Below, in pieces: positions 1 to 6,326 of a stretch of 7,085 nucleotides of DNA (position 1 is its first letter; the number at the start of each line of letters is the position of its first letter). Source of the stretch: Methylococcaceae bacterium UBA662. GTDB lineage: Bacteria > Pseudomonadota > Gammaproteobacteria > Methylococcales > Methylomonadaceae. Under the pieces are notes generated by a model. The model was not told the DNA's origin, ran no database searches, and saw only the letters and a program-made list of their open reading frames with translations. Made by a program: the position numbers and the translations under genes. Location: positions 1 through 7,085 of the forward strand of contig DBNW01000022.1 of assembly GCA_002299425.1 (NCBI GenBank), read 5' to 3'.

Positions 1-797
1 AGTTGTATTTGAAGCGGCTGGTGGTCGGCGGTTTTGAGCGGGTGTTTGAGATCAACCGCAATTTCCGCAACGAAGGCTTGTCCACCCGGCATAACCCGGA
101 ATTCACCATGCTGGAGTTTTACCAAGCCTATGCCGAATACCACGATTTGATGGACTTGACCGAAGCCCTGCTGCGCGGCATCGCCGAGGAAGTGGTCGGG
201 CAGACGGTTATCAACTACCAGGGCGAAGAATACGATTTCGGCCAGCCGTTTACCCGCATGACCGTGGCCGAATCCATCCTGCGTTTCAATCCCGATTTAA
301 GCGCCGAGGACTTAGCGACCCGCGAGGCGGCGGTGAACGTGGCCGAGAACCTAAAAATCCCGGTCAAAGACAGCTACGGGCTGGGCAAAATCCAGATTGA
401 AATTTTCGAGAAAACCGTCGAAAGCCGGTTGCTGCAACCGACTTTCATCACCGCCTATCCGGTGGAAGTCTCGCCCTTGGCCCGCCGCAACGACACCGAC
501 CCGCATGTCACCGACCGCTTCGAGTTTTTCGTCGGCGGCCGTGAAATCGCCAACGGCTTCACTGAGCTGAACGATGCCGAAGACCAGGCCGAACGTTTCC
601 GCCAGCAAGTAGCAGACAAGGAAGCCGGCGATTTGGAAGCCATGCACTTCGACGCCGATTACATCACCGCCTTGGAGCACGGGATGCCGCCGACCGCAGG
701 CGAGGGCATCGGCATAGACCGTTTGGTGATGCTGTTCACCGATGCGCCATCCATCCGTGATGTGCTGCTGTTCCCGCACCTGCGGCCTAAAGGGTGA
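1..797 (+). CDS. lysS: Lysyl-tRNA synthetase, class II, C-terminal part (5' end outside window)
   Basis: This enzyme attaches lysine to tRNA-Lys in the cytoplasm using ATP. Only the C-terminal 264 residues of the catalytic domain are present. The frame is open through the left edge (first whole codon at 3, reading LYLKRLVVGGF), so the true start lies upstream. Class II synthetase motif 2 is seen at visible residues 16-40 (FEINRNFRNEG, then HNPEFTMLEFYQAY). Motif 3 is at residues 233-258 (GEGIGIDRLVMLF, then SIRDVLLFP). The protein ends in HLRPKG at a TGA (795-797), the usual end of bacterial LysS, so the C-terminus is intact. It faces the nitrate reductase gene tail to tail and the two overlap by 11 bases. 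The related GenX/EpmA and LysU proteins share the fold, but the length after motif 2 and the inserted region fit a full LysRS. Confidence 0.97.
   Translation, partial: LYLKRLVVGGFERVFEINRNFRNEGLSTRHNPEFTMLEFYQAYAEYHDLMDLTEALLRGIAEEVVGQTVINYQGEEYDFGQPFTRMTVAESILRFNPDLSAEDLATREAAVNVAENLKIPVKDSYGLGKIQIEIFEKTVESRLLQPTFITAYPVEVSPLARRNDTDPHVTDRFEFFVGGREIANGFTELNDAEDQAERFRQQVADKEAGDLEAMHFDADYITALEHGMPPTAGEGIGIDRLVMLFTDAPSIRDVLLFPHLRPKG
787..797. other. Tail-to-tail overlap of lysS and nasA
   Basis: The last 11 bases of lysS (to TGA 795-797) are also the last bases of nasA on the other strand (TAG 787-789). There is no spacer and no visible hairpin plus T-tract, so each transcript must read into the other gene or end by a factor-dependent route. 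Confidence 0.9.
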
Positions 798-3486
798 TGG
801 TTTGGGGCGGATTGCCGTGCGCCCCTGCAAACAACCCCTTGATTTCCGGTAGACAAGAACCGCAGTTGGTGCCGGCTTTTAGGCAATCCCCGACTTCTTT
901 GGCCGTCTTAAGGTTTTTCTGCTGGATCGCGGTGCGGATGGTTTTTTCGCCCACATTGAAACAAGCGCAGATAATGGCACCGACATCAGGCACACCTAAT
1001 GGCGGTGAGCCGGTCAGCAGGGCGCGGTGCTGTTCCGGGGTTAACTCGGTTTCGGCAAACAAGCCGCCCAACCAGCCGCGTTCCGGTAATTTCGTTTTTG
1101 TGGCGGCGAATAAGACCGCCTTGAGGATTCCGTCCTGCACATGGGCCGCCCGGTAATTGCCCAGGCTCCGGTCTTCGTATTCCAACCAATCGCCGGGCCT
1201 GTGGTAGCGCAATAAATTTTCCGCATAATGCCGCCAATCGTGCGGCAGCCGATCCCCGGCCAATTCGTACCGGTAATAGCCGTCGCCGTTGATTTTTACC
1301 CAATAGTCACTGCCAACCGCAAGCGCTTGTCGGGTCAATAAAAAGCCGTGCCAGGCGGGCCGGTAAGCGGCGATGCGGATGGGCGTGTGTTTGCTTTCCG
1401 GTTGTTTGGAGAGGGGGTCGACCACCGGGTTGACCAGCGCCCCCATGCGCCCTTGGCTGGCGTAGCAGTCCGTCCAGTGCATGGGGACGAACACATGGCC
1501 GGATTTTTGCCCGTCCGTGACCTGTACCCGCGCCGTCATTTCACCCCAACGGCTGCTGAGTTTGGCTAAGCCATCGTGGCTTAGCCCAAAGCGTTCCGCA
1601 TCCAAAGGGTGCACTTCGACAAACGGCTCCGGTTTGTGCTGGTTAAGCTTGGGTGCGAGGGCGGTGCGGGTCATGGTGTGCCATTGGTCGCGCAACCGTC
1701 CGGTGTTCAAGATCAGCGGGTAATCGGCATCGGGTTGGTTGGCGGGCGGTCTTGGGGTGATGGCGATGAATTGGGCTTTGCCGCTGGCGGTGAAAAACTG
1801 GCCGTCGTCGAAAAAGCGCGCCCGGCCTTGCGGGTAGTGGGCGTTGACCGGCCATTGCACCGGTTTGAGTGCGTCATAATCGGTGCGGGAAATGTGCGCG
1901 TACCCGGACAGGTCAAAATCACGCGCACCGTTGTTTTCAAAGCCGGACAGAGCGGCGTGTTCGCGGAAAATGTCCGCCGGGCTTTGGTAGGCGAAGGCGT
2001 CCTCAAACCCCATGCGCCGGGCGACTTGGCTGATGATCCACCAATCCGGTTGGGCGGCACCTGCGGCGGGCAACAAGGCGCGCTGGCGCGAGATGCGGCG
2101 TTCGGAATTGGTGACGGTGCCGTCTTTCTCGGCCCAGCCTTGCGCGGGTAACAAAACGTGTGCCAGCTGGCCGGTGTCGGTGTCTGCTATGCAATCGGAA
2201 ACCACCACGAACGGGCAGCGTTGCAAAGCCTGTTTGACTTTATCGGCATGGGGCAGGCTGACCACCGGGTTGGTGCCCATGATCCAAATGGCTTTGATGG
2301 TGCCGTCGTAAACCGCATCGAACAAATCCACCGCCGGCAACCCCGGTTTTTGGGCAATGTTGCCGGTGCGCCAAAACCGCGCCACCCGGCCGATGTCGTC
2401 CGGGTTGGCAAAATCCATGTGCGCCGCCAATTGGTGCGACAAGCCGCCGACCTCGCGCCCGCCCATCGCGTTCGGCTGGCCAGTGAGCGAGAATGGGCCC
2501 ATCCCAGGTTTGCCGATGCGCCCGGTCGCCAGATGGCAGTTGATGAGGGCGTTGACCTTGTCCGTGCCGCTGCTGGATTGATTGACGCCTTGGCTGTACA
2601 GGCTCATGGTTTTTTCAGTTGCGGCGAACCAGTCGTAAAACCGCTGCACATCGGCGGCGTTAAGTTGGCAGGCGGCAGCGACCTGTTCAATACCGCCGGC
2701 AGCGGCAGCAGCAGCGATAGCGTGTTCGTAGCCCTCGGTGTGGTTGGCGATGAAACCGGCATCCGTAGGGTAGTCTGGAAAGACAGGCGATGCCTGCCCT
2801 ACCAGATAATGCAACAAGCCGTTGAACAACGTGGCATCGCTGCCCGAGGCCAACGGCAGATGCAAATCGGCACTGTCGCACGTTACCGTCCGGCGCGGGT
2901 CGATGACGACAATTTTTAAATTCGGCTTGGACTCTTTGGCGGCGCGGATACGCTGGAAACTGACCGGATGGCACCAGGCGGTGTTGGAGCCGACCAGCAC
3001 GATGAGATCGGCCAGCTCCAAATCTTCGTAACACCCCGGCACGGTGTCGGAGCCGAAGGCGCGTTTATGCCCGGCCACCGACGAGGACATGCACAAGCGG
3101 CTGTTGGTGTCCATGTTGCCGCTGCCGATGAAGCCTTTCATTAATTTGTTGGCGACGTAGTAATCTTCGGTCAGCAATTGCCCTGAGCCGTAGAGGGCGA
3201 CCGCATTCGGGCCGTATTGGCGGATGCTGTCTTGGAAGGTTTGGGCGACGGCATTTAAGGCTTCGTCCCAGCCGGTTGTTTTGCCGAACACCTTCGGTTG
3301 CAACAAGCGGCCTGTTAATCCTAGCGTTTCCCCTAAAGCCGAGCCTTTGGAACACAAGCGGCCAAAATTGGCTGGATGGGTTTTGTCGCCGCTGATTTTG
3401 ACCTGTCGGTTTTCGCTATCGACCGTAGCGCTGATGCCGCAGCCGACGCCGCAGTAAGGGCAGGTGGTTTTCAGGGTTGGGTTCAT
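787..3486 (-). CDS. nasA: Assimilatory nitrate reductase catalytic subunit with C-terminal BFD-like [2Fe-2S] domain
   Basis: The 899-residue protein should reduce nitrate to nitrite in the cytoplasm for nitrogen assimilation. The N-terminal [4Fe-4S] ligands are C9, C12, C16 and C45 (C-x2-C-x3-C-x28-C). C132 in NSRLCMSS is the expected Mo ligand of the NapA/NasA group. The molybdopterin oxidoreductase body continues to about residue 580, with the dinucleotide-binding domain from about 585 to 710 (LILNTGRLRDQWHTMTRT). A C-terminal BFD-type [2Fe-2S] domain has C840, C842, C875 and C878 (C-x-C-x32-C-x2-C), as in enterobacterial NasA. There is no twin-arginine signal, which argues against periplasmic NapA. 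Residues 229-241 (VGQASPVFPDYPT) are encoded by an inserted palindromic repeat and look extra to the family. The ATG at 3486 has no clear Shine-Dalgarno but lies 7 bases after the stop of the small ORF, so translational coupling is likely. The TAG stop (787-789) lies inside the lysS 3' end. Confidence 0.95.
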   Translation of the reverse strand: MNPTLKTTCPYCGVGCGISATVDSENRQVKISGDKTHPANFGRLCSKGSALGETLGLTGRLLQPKVFGKTTGWDEALNAVAQTFQDSIRQYGPNAVALYGSGQLLTEDYYVANKLMKGFIGSGNMDTNSRLCMSSSVAGHKRAFGSDTVPGCYEDLELADLIVLVGSNTAWCHPVSFQRIRAAKESKPNLKIVVIDPRRTVTCDSADLHLPLASGSDATLFNGLLHYLVGQASPVFPDYPTDAGFIANHTEGYEHAIAAAAAAGGIEQVAAACQLNAADVQRFYDWFAATEKTMSLYSQGVNQSSSGTDKVNALINCHLATGRIGKPGMGPFSLTGQPNAMGGREVGGLSHQLAAHMDFANPDDIGRVARFWRTGNIAQKPGLPAVDLFDAVYDGTIKAIWIMGTNPVVSLPHADKVKQALQRCPFVVVSDCIADTDTGQLAHVLLPAQGWAEKDGTVTNSERRISRQRALLPAAGAAQPDWWIISQVARRMGFEDAFAYQSPADIFREHAALSGFENNGARDFDLSGYAHISRTDYDALKPVQWPVNAHYPQGRARFFDDGQFFTASGKAQFIAITPRPPANQPDADYPLILNTGRLRDQWHTMTRTALAPKLNQHKPEPFVEVHPLDAERFGLSHDGLAKLSSRWGEMTARVQVTDGQKSGHVFVPMHWTDCYASQGRMGALVNPVVDPLSKQPESKHTPIRIAAYRPAWHGFLLTRQALAVGSDYWVKINGDGYYRYELAGDRLPHDWRHYAENLLRYHRPGDWLEYEDRSLGNYRAAHVQDGILKAVLFAATKTKLPERGWLGGLFAETELTPEQHRALLTGSPPLGVPDVGAIICACFNVGEKTIRTAIQQKNLKTAKEVGDCLKAGTNCGSCLPEIKGLFAGAHGNPPQTITL
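1564..1586. repeat. Perfect 10-bp inverted repeat with 3-base loop inside nasA
   Basis: The arms ggctaagcca (1564-1573) and tggcttagcc (1577-1586) are fully complementary around the loop tcg. On the minus strand the hairpin encodes about nine residues around GLSHDGLAK (residues 634-642) of NasA, which look like normal family sequence, so this need not be an insertion. Neither strand has a following T-tract, so it is not a standard intrinsic terminator. Confidence 0.6.
2765..2802. repeat. Palindromic REP-like repeat inserted in frame in nasA
   Basis: The element is bounded by a 6-bp inverted repeat, gtaggg (2765-2770) and ccctac (2797-2802). Inside it are two further hairpins: gtct/agac (2773-2776 and 2781-2784) and caggc/gcctg around a gat loop (2784-2788 and 2792-2796). 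The folded form would be a small cloverleaf. On the minus strand it reads as nasA codons 229-241. In other NasA proteins the strand ending LLHYL normally leads within a few residues to the FIA-HTEG segment, so this stretch looks like an added loop. The GTAGGGCAGGC-type sequence resembles dispersed intergenic repeats of some gammaproteobacteria; that is recollection and was not searched. Confidence 0.7.
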
Positions 3487-3493
3487 AGGCAGG

Positions 3494-3671
3494 TTAATGT
3501 TTTTTGTCTTTTAAGTTTTGCAAATAAGCAATGAGTTCGTGAACACGGGTGTTGGGATTGTCAGTGCCTTCCGGTATTGCCGATGCTAAACTTTTCTTTG
3601 CGTTTTGTTTGGCGGTGTCCAACTTTGGCAACAGTTTGGTAGCCGGGCAACTGTTTTTTTAATTCGTTCAT
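3494..3671 (-). pseudogene. Small ORF of unknown function with a single-base frame disruption
   Basis: I do not recognise this gene. From ATG at 3671 the frame reads MNELKKQLPGYQTVAK, then loses sense and stops at TGA 3561-3563 (36 residues). The next frame is open from 3658 to a TAA at 3494-3496 and reads LDTAKQNAKKSLASAI, then PEGTDNPNTRVHELIAYLQ, and ends NLKDKKH, a natural-looking helical C-terminus. The span of 178 bases is 59 codons plus one base. Dropping one base, most naturally in the AAA codon at 3624-3626 or in the A7 run (3654-3660 on the minus strand), gives one 58-residue hydrophilic, lysine-rich protein. It lies 7 bases before nasA and 90 bases after the FAD oxidoreductase. It has no signal peptide, membrane segment or metal motif. 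A TTG at 3631 could start an undisrupted 45-codon version, without a ribosome-binding site. It may be a real frameshift, a sequencing error or a decaying gene. Confidence 0.55.
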
Positions 3672-3761
3672 TGTGCAATCTGCAACACTTTTGCCGCCGC
3701 TGGCGGCGTAAGGACGGGTTGTCCATTCAAAATGGAGCAGCAGCCAGTATTCAAAACACGG
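3672..3761. other. 90-base spacer with two short hairpins in the nitrate operon
   Basis: This is the longest non-coding gap in the operon, between the FAD oxidoreductase stop and the small ORF start. On the minus strand it holds TCCATT-TTG-AATGGA (3722-3736), then 14 bases, then GCCGCC-AGC-GGCGGC (3693-3707), then AAAAG and the small ORF ATG. An 8-base direct repeat, TTTTGAAT, occurs twice 24 bases apart on the minus strand. The hairpins are followed by A rather than T, so they are not intrinsic terminators. I could not make out a convincing sigma70 or sigma54 promoter. Possible roles are an RNA processing or stability element, or the remnant of a dispersed repeat. Confidence 0.4.
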
Positions 3762-4994
3762 TTAACTGGCGGATACAGTCTGTCCAAAAACCATCCCCTC
3801 CCGAATATCCGTCACATCCCGCCCTTGCTCCAGCAATTCCTGATACCAAAAGCCATCCGTCGTGTCGCCATACAGCACCGCGCCGACCAGTTTGTCGTCC
3901 TGCACCACCAGTTTTTTGTAAACCCCGGCACCGGCATCGTGGTAGTGGATGCTTTCAGTCCCCGCTGCGCCCAAAAAATCGCCCACCGAGAACAAATGGA
4001 TGCCGGTCACTTTCAGTTTGGTCGCGGTTGGTAAGGTTCTGTAGTGGGTCGTCCCCCAGCCGTTTAGGTGGTTGGCGCAAACCTTGGCTTGCTCAAATAA
4101 TGGCGCGACCAGGCCGAAGGTTTCACCGCGATGCTGGATGCATTCGCCGACCGCATAGATGTTTTCGTCTTCGGTTTGCAGCGCATCGTTGACGACAATA
4201 CCTTTCTCGCAATAAAGCCCGGCCGCTTGCGCCAAGCGAATGTTCGGGCGGATGCCGATGGCCATCACAAACAAGTCGCAGGGCAGGCGGCTGCCGTCGG
4301 CCAGCTCCACGGCGGCGACATGGCCGTTGCCGTCATCCAGCAAGGCGGCGGTTTGCGCGCCCATTTGGAAACGCAGGCCTTTTTTTTCCAACGCCGCTTG
4401 CAACAGTTGGGCGGCGGGGCGGTCGAGTTGCCGGTTCAGCAGCAGGTCGCGGTTATGGATGACGGTCACGGCCATGCCGCGCACCGCCAAGCCGTTGGCG
4501 GCTTCCAAGCCCAGCAAGCCGCCGCCCAAAACCACGGCGTGGCGGTGGCTTTGGGTATAGGCGAGCATGGTTTCCACGTCGGCGATGTCGCGGAAGCTGA
4601 GGACCCCGGCCAAAGCGTTGCCGGGAATGTCGGCGATGACGGCTTTGGAACCGGTGGCGATCAGCAGCCGGTCGTAGTCGGCGGTGGTGCCGCCCTGGGC
4701 GTGGACACGGCGCTTGGCGCGGTCAATTTTAACCACGGCCTGGTCAGGGCCGGCGTTCAGTTCGATACCTTGGTCAGCGTACCAGGCGCGGTCGTGGGTG
4801 GTGATGGCGGTTAAGTCCTGTTCGCCGGCCAGCACCGCCGACAGCAGGATGCGGTTGTAATTGCCGTGCGGCTCAGCACCGAACACGGTAATGGCGTAAG
4901 CATCCGGCGCGGCGGCGATCAGCTCCTCGACCGTGCGCGTCCCGGCCATGCCGTTGCCGATCACGACCAGGCGTGGTTTTTTTATTCTGGCCAT
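3762..4994 (-). CDS. FAD/NAD(P)H-dependent oxidoreductase, likely electron donor to nitrate reductase
   Basis: This 410-residue flavoprotein matches the N-terminal FAD/NAD half of NirB and the stand-alone NasB/NasC-type subunits. The FAD Rossmann motif is GNGMAG at residues 13-18. The NAD(P)H motif is GGGLLG at 157-162. ATGSKA (113-118) and IYAVGEC (279-285) are the conserved second and third FAD contacts. A C-terminal NirB-like domain (about 325-400: LKVTGIHLFSVGDF, then GDTTDGFWYQELL) follows. The BFD and siroheme domains of NirB are absent. It probably passes electrons from NAD(P)H to NasA, whose own C-terminal BFD domain supplies the missing [2Fe-2S] relay; that pairing is inference. The ATG at 4994 is preceded by a weak TTAGG (5003-5007, spacing 8) that overlaps the stop of the PhzF-like gene, 9 bases upstream. 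A rubredoxin or ferredoxin reductase role is possible but less likely in this context. Confidence 0.88.
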   Translation of the reverse strand: MARIKKPRLVVIGNGMAGTRTVEELIAAAPDAYAITVFGAEPHGNYNRILLSAVLAGEQDLTAITTHDRAWYADQGIELNAGPDQAVVKIDRAKRRVHAQGGTTADYDRLLIATGSKAVIADIPGNALAGVLSFRDIADVETMLAYTQSHRHAVVLGGGLLGLEAANGLAVRGMAVTVIHNRDLLLNRQLDRPAAQLLQAALEKKGLRFQMGAQTAALLDDGNGHVAAVELADGSRLPCDLFVMAIGIRPNIRLAQAAGLYCEKGIVVNDALQTEDENIYAVGECIQHRGETFGLVAPLFEQAKVCANHLNGWGTTHYRTLPTATKLKVTGIHLFSVGDFLGAAGTESIHYHDAGAGVYKKLVVQDDKLVGAVLYGDTTDGFWYQELLEQGRDVTDIREGMVFGQTVSAS

Positions 4995-5003
4995 GGGCTT
5001 AAC

Positions 5004-5921
5004 CTAATCGGGTACGGTGAGCGTGCCCTCGGCGACCATCACCGCTGACCCGCCGATGCGGACGGTCAAGGCATCCATGCCTTTGTGGTCCATTTCGATG
5101 TTGATTAAACTGCGCCGTTGCCGCTGTTCGCCACGGTCGATGCTGAACGGGTAAGTGCCTTTTTGCATCAATTCAAACGAACACAAATAACCGCAGAAGG
5201 CCGGCATGGCACTGCCTATGGGCGGGTCGTCGTTGATGCCGATGCGCGGGCCGAGCAGGCGGGCGTGGAAATCGCAGTCGCTGTGCGCGGTTTTCGGCGA
5301 AAACAATAAAATTTCTTGGGCGGCGGTTTGCGGGGCGCAAGATTGGCTCCAGTGGGCATAATTGAACCGGGCCTTGCGCACCGATTCGTAGCGGTACACG
5401 GGCACCACAAGATAGGGGAAGCCGCAGGACACCAAACGCGGGGCGTATTTTTTGCTGTCTAAGTCGGTTGTCGATAACGACAGGAATGCCGCCAATTCTT
5501 CCGGCACTGGCGCAAAGCGGTCTACCACCGGGTTCACCTTGCGGGTGAACTGGACAAAAGTCGGCACGCCCTCGGTGCTGGAAATGTTGACCAACAGCGG
5601 GCCGTCGTTTTGTTCAAAAATAATCGGCGTGACCGGCTGTTCCAGCGTGATGTCGCCGATGGTCGCCAGCACATAGGCCGTGGCGATGGTCGGATGGCCG
5701 GCGAAATCAATTTCCCGTTGCGGCGTGAACACGCGCATAGTGCGTTTGTTTTGCGCCAGGTCGCGTTTTTTGATGAACACGGTCTCTGACAGGTTCAGTT
5801 CCCGCGCCACCTGCTGCATGTGCTCTTTGTGCATGCTCTCGGCATACGGGAACACGGCAATTTGGGCGCCGCCGAAAATTTGCCGGGTAAACACGTCCGC
5901 TATGTAGTAGGGGTATTTCAT
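5004..5921 (-). CDS. PhzF-family isomerase/epimerase-like protein
   Basis: The 305-residue protein belongs to the PhzF (diaminopimelate-epimerase-like) family, cytoplasmic enzymes that isomerise or epimerise small acids and amino-acid-like compounds. Length and order of motifs fit: YYIADVFTRQIFGGAQIAVF at residues 5-24, the catalytic-type glutamate E46 in LNLSETVFI, the RVFTPQREIDFAGHPT segment with its GHPT signature, and a later DDPPIGSAMPAFCGYL that corresponds to the usual EDPVTGSA block. That block reads DPPIGSA here, a variation on the family consensus. The start at 5921 is chosen because its ATG overlaps the nirD TGA (ATGA) and GAAGG (5929-5933) lies 7 bases upstream; a longer open frame extends upstream inside nirD without support. 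The substrate is unknown, and phenazine synthesis is not implied. Its place between nirD and the oxidoreductase shows co-expression with nitrate assimilation. Confidence 0.88.
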   Translation of the reverse strand: MKYPYYIADVFTRQIFGGAQIAVFPYAESMHKEHMQQVARELNLSETVFIKKRDLAQNKRTMRVFTPQREIDFAGHPTIATAYVLATIGDITLEQPVTPIIFEQNDGPLLVNISSTEGVPTFVQFTRKVNPVVDRFAPVPEELAAFLSLSTTDLDSKKYAPRLVSCGFPYLVVPVYRYESVRKARFNYAHWSQSCAPQTAAQEILLFSPKTAHSDCDFHARLLGPRIGINDDPPIGSAMPAFCGYLCSFELMQKGTYPFSIDRGEQRQRRSLINIEMDHKGMDALTVRIGGSAVMVAEGTLTVPD

Positions 5922-6250
5922 GGTTTTGCCTTCGAATTGATCAGCACCCGGCGGTCGTCGATTACGCTGCCGTAGACCGGGATTTTGACGTTGTCGTCTT
6001 CCAGGCAAACGCCGGTCGCTAGGTTGAAGTGCTGTTTATACATCGGCGAGGCCACCATCGGTTGGCCGCCTAAATCGCCGACTATGCCGCGTGACAACAC
6101 GTTAGCGCCGCTGAACGGGTCGAAGTTGCCGACTGCGTACACGGCTTGTGGGCCAGGCAGATAAAAAATCGCCACTTGCAGGCCTTCAACCAAGGCGCAG
6201 ACGCCGGAATCCGGTTGCAAGTCGTCTATGCCGCAAACATCAATCCACAT
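5918..6250 (-). CDS. nirD: Nitrite reductase (NADH) small subunit, NirD
   Basis: NirD is the Rieske-fold partner of NirB in cytoplasmic reduction of nitrite to ammonium. The 110-residue frame from ATG 6250 covers the complete usual domain (E. coli NirD is of similar length): WIDVCGIDDLQPDSGVCAL at the start, YAVGNFDPFSGANVLSRGI in the middle, then VASPMYKQHFNLATGVCLED and a final IPVYGSVIDDRRVLI. As in other NirD proteins, no pair of Cys-His Rieske ligands is visible, so no cluster is expected. The ATG at 6250 has no Shine-Dalgarno and lies 75 bases after nirB, unlike the other tight junctions. A better start at 6326 (TAATG overlap with nirB, GGAGG 7 bases upstream) is in another frame and would join this one if the G6 run at 6258-6263 were one base shorter. 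The 3' end overlaps the PhzF-like gene by ATGA. Confidence 0.92.
   Translation of the reverse strand: MWIDVCGIDDLQPDSGVCALVEGLQVAIFYLPGPQAVYAVGNFDPFSGANVLSRGIVGDLGGQPMVASPMYKQHFNLATGVCLEDDNVKIPVYGSVIDDRRVLINSKAKP
5929..5933 (-). promoter_or_regulatory. Ribosome-binding site of the PhzF-family gene
   Basis: GAAGG on the minus strand sits 7 bases before the ATG at 5921 and lies inside the nirD 3' end. It decides the short start over the longer open frame. Confidence 0.6.
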
Positions 6251-6326
6251 AAAACGGCCCCCCGGCTAAAGGTTTGTCAGGGGCATCGCACCCCGTTTTG
6301 TCACACGCTTGGGTCATGCCTGCCAT
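6240..6326 (-). other. Probable displaced 5' end of nirD, or short leader ORF
   Basis: From the ATG at 6326, which shares its A with the nirB TAA (TAATG), the frame reads MAGMTQACDKTGCDAP, then DKPLAGGPFYVD, and stops at TGA 6240-6242 (28 residues). Translation should be efficient, with GGAGG at 6334-6338 and 7-base spacing. Shortening the G6 run (minus strand, 6258-6263) by one base changes the end to LAGGRF and runs straight into MWIDVC of NirD, giving about 135 residues. This looks like a frame-disrupted N-terminal extension. The alternative is a short upstream ORF that overlaps the NirD start by 11 bases and couples its translation. Confidence 0.6.

Noticed and set aside
351..830. 159-codon minus-strand frame opposite lysS
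   Set aside because: lysS motifs 2 and 3 on the + strand explain this region; the minus frame has no recognisable features.
1609..2919. Long + strand open frames opposite nasA (180 codons at 1609-2151 and 253 codons at 2158-2919)
   Set aside because: They lie wholly antisense to a clear nasA reading frame with intact motifs, show no recognisable protein pattern, and are expected shadows of GC-rich codon use.
3605..4192. 195-codon + strand open frame beginning in the intergenic gap
   Set aside because: Most of it is antisense to the oxidoreductase C-terminus, its Pro/Arg/Ser-rich composition is typical of a shadow frame, and no ribosome-binding site was seen.
4131..4814. 227-codon + strand open frame opposite the FAD oxidoreductase
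   Set aside because: It is antisense to a well-supported flavoprotein, composed mostly of Ala/Gly/Val/Gln-rich sequence without a family signature.
5532..5550. 7-bp inverted repeat gttcacc/ggtgaac with a 5-base loop
   Set aside because: It lies within the PhzF-like coding region, encodes ordinary sequence, lacks a T-tract and is short enough to arise by chance.
5922..6008. Upstream start giving the PhzF-like protein 29 extra residues
   Set aside because: The extra residues are Arg/Gln/Pro-rich, lie inside nirD in another frame, and are out-competed by the ATGA start with GAAGG at 7 bases and the normal PhzF N-terminus MKYPYYIADVF.
6280..6294. gggg/cccc hairpin between nirB and the nirD ATG as a possible terminator
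   Set aside because: The stem is only four pairs with a 7-base loop and no T-tract, and the region is better read as displaced nirD coding sequence.
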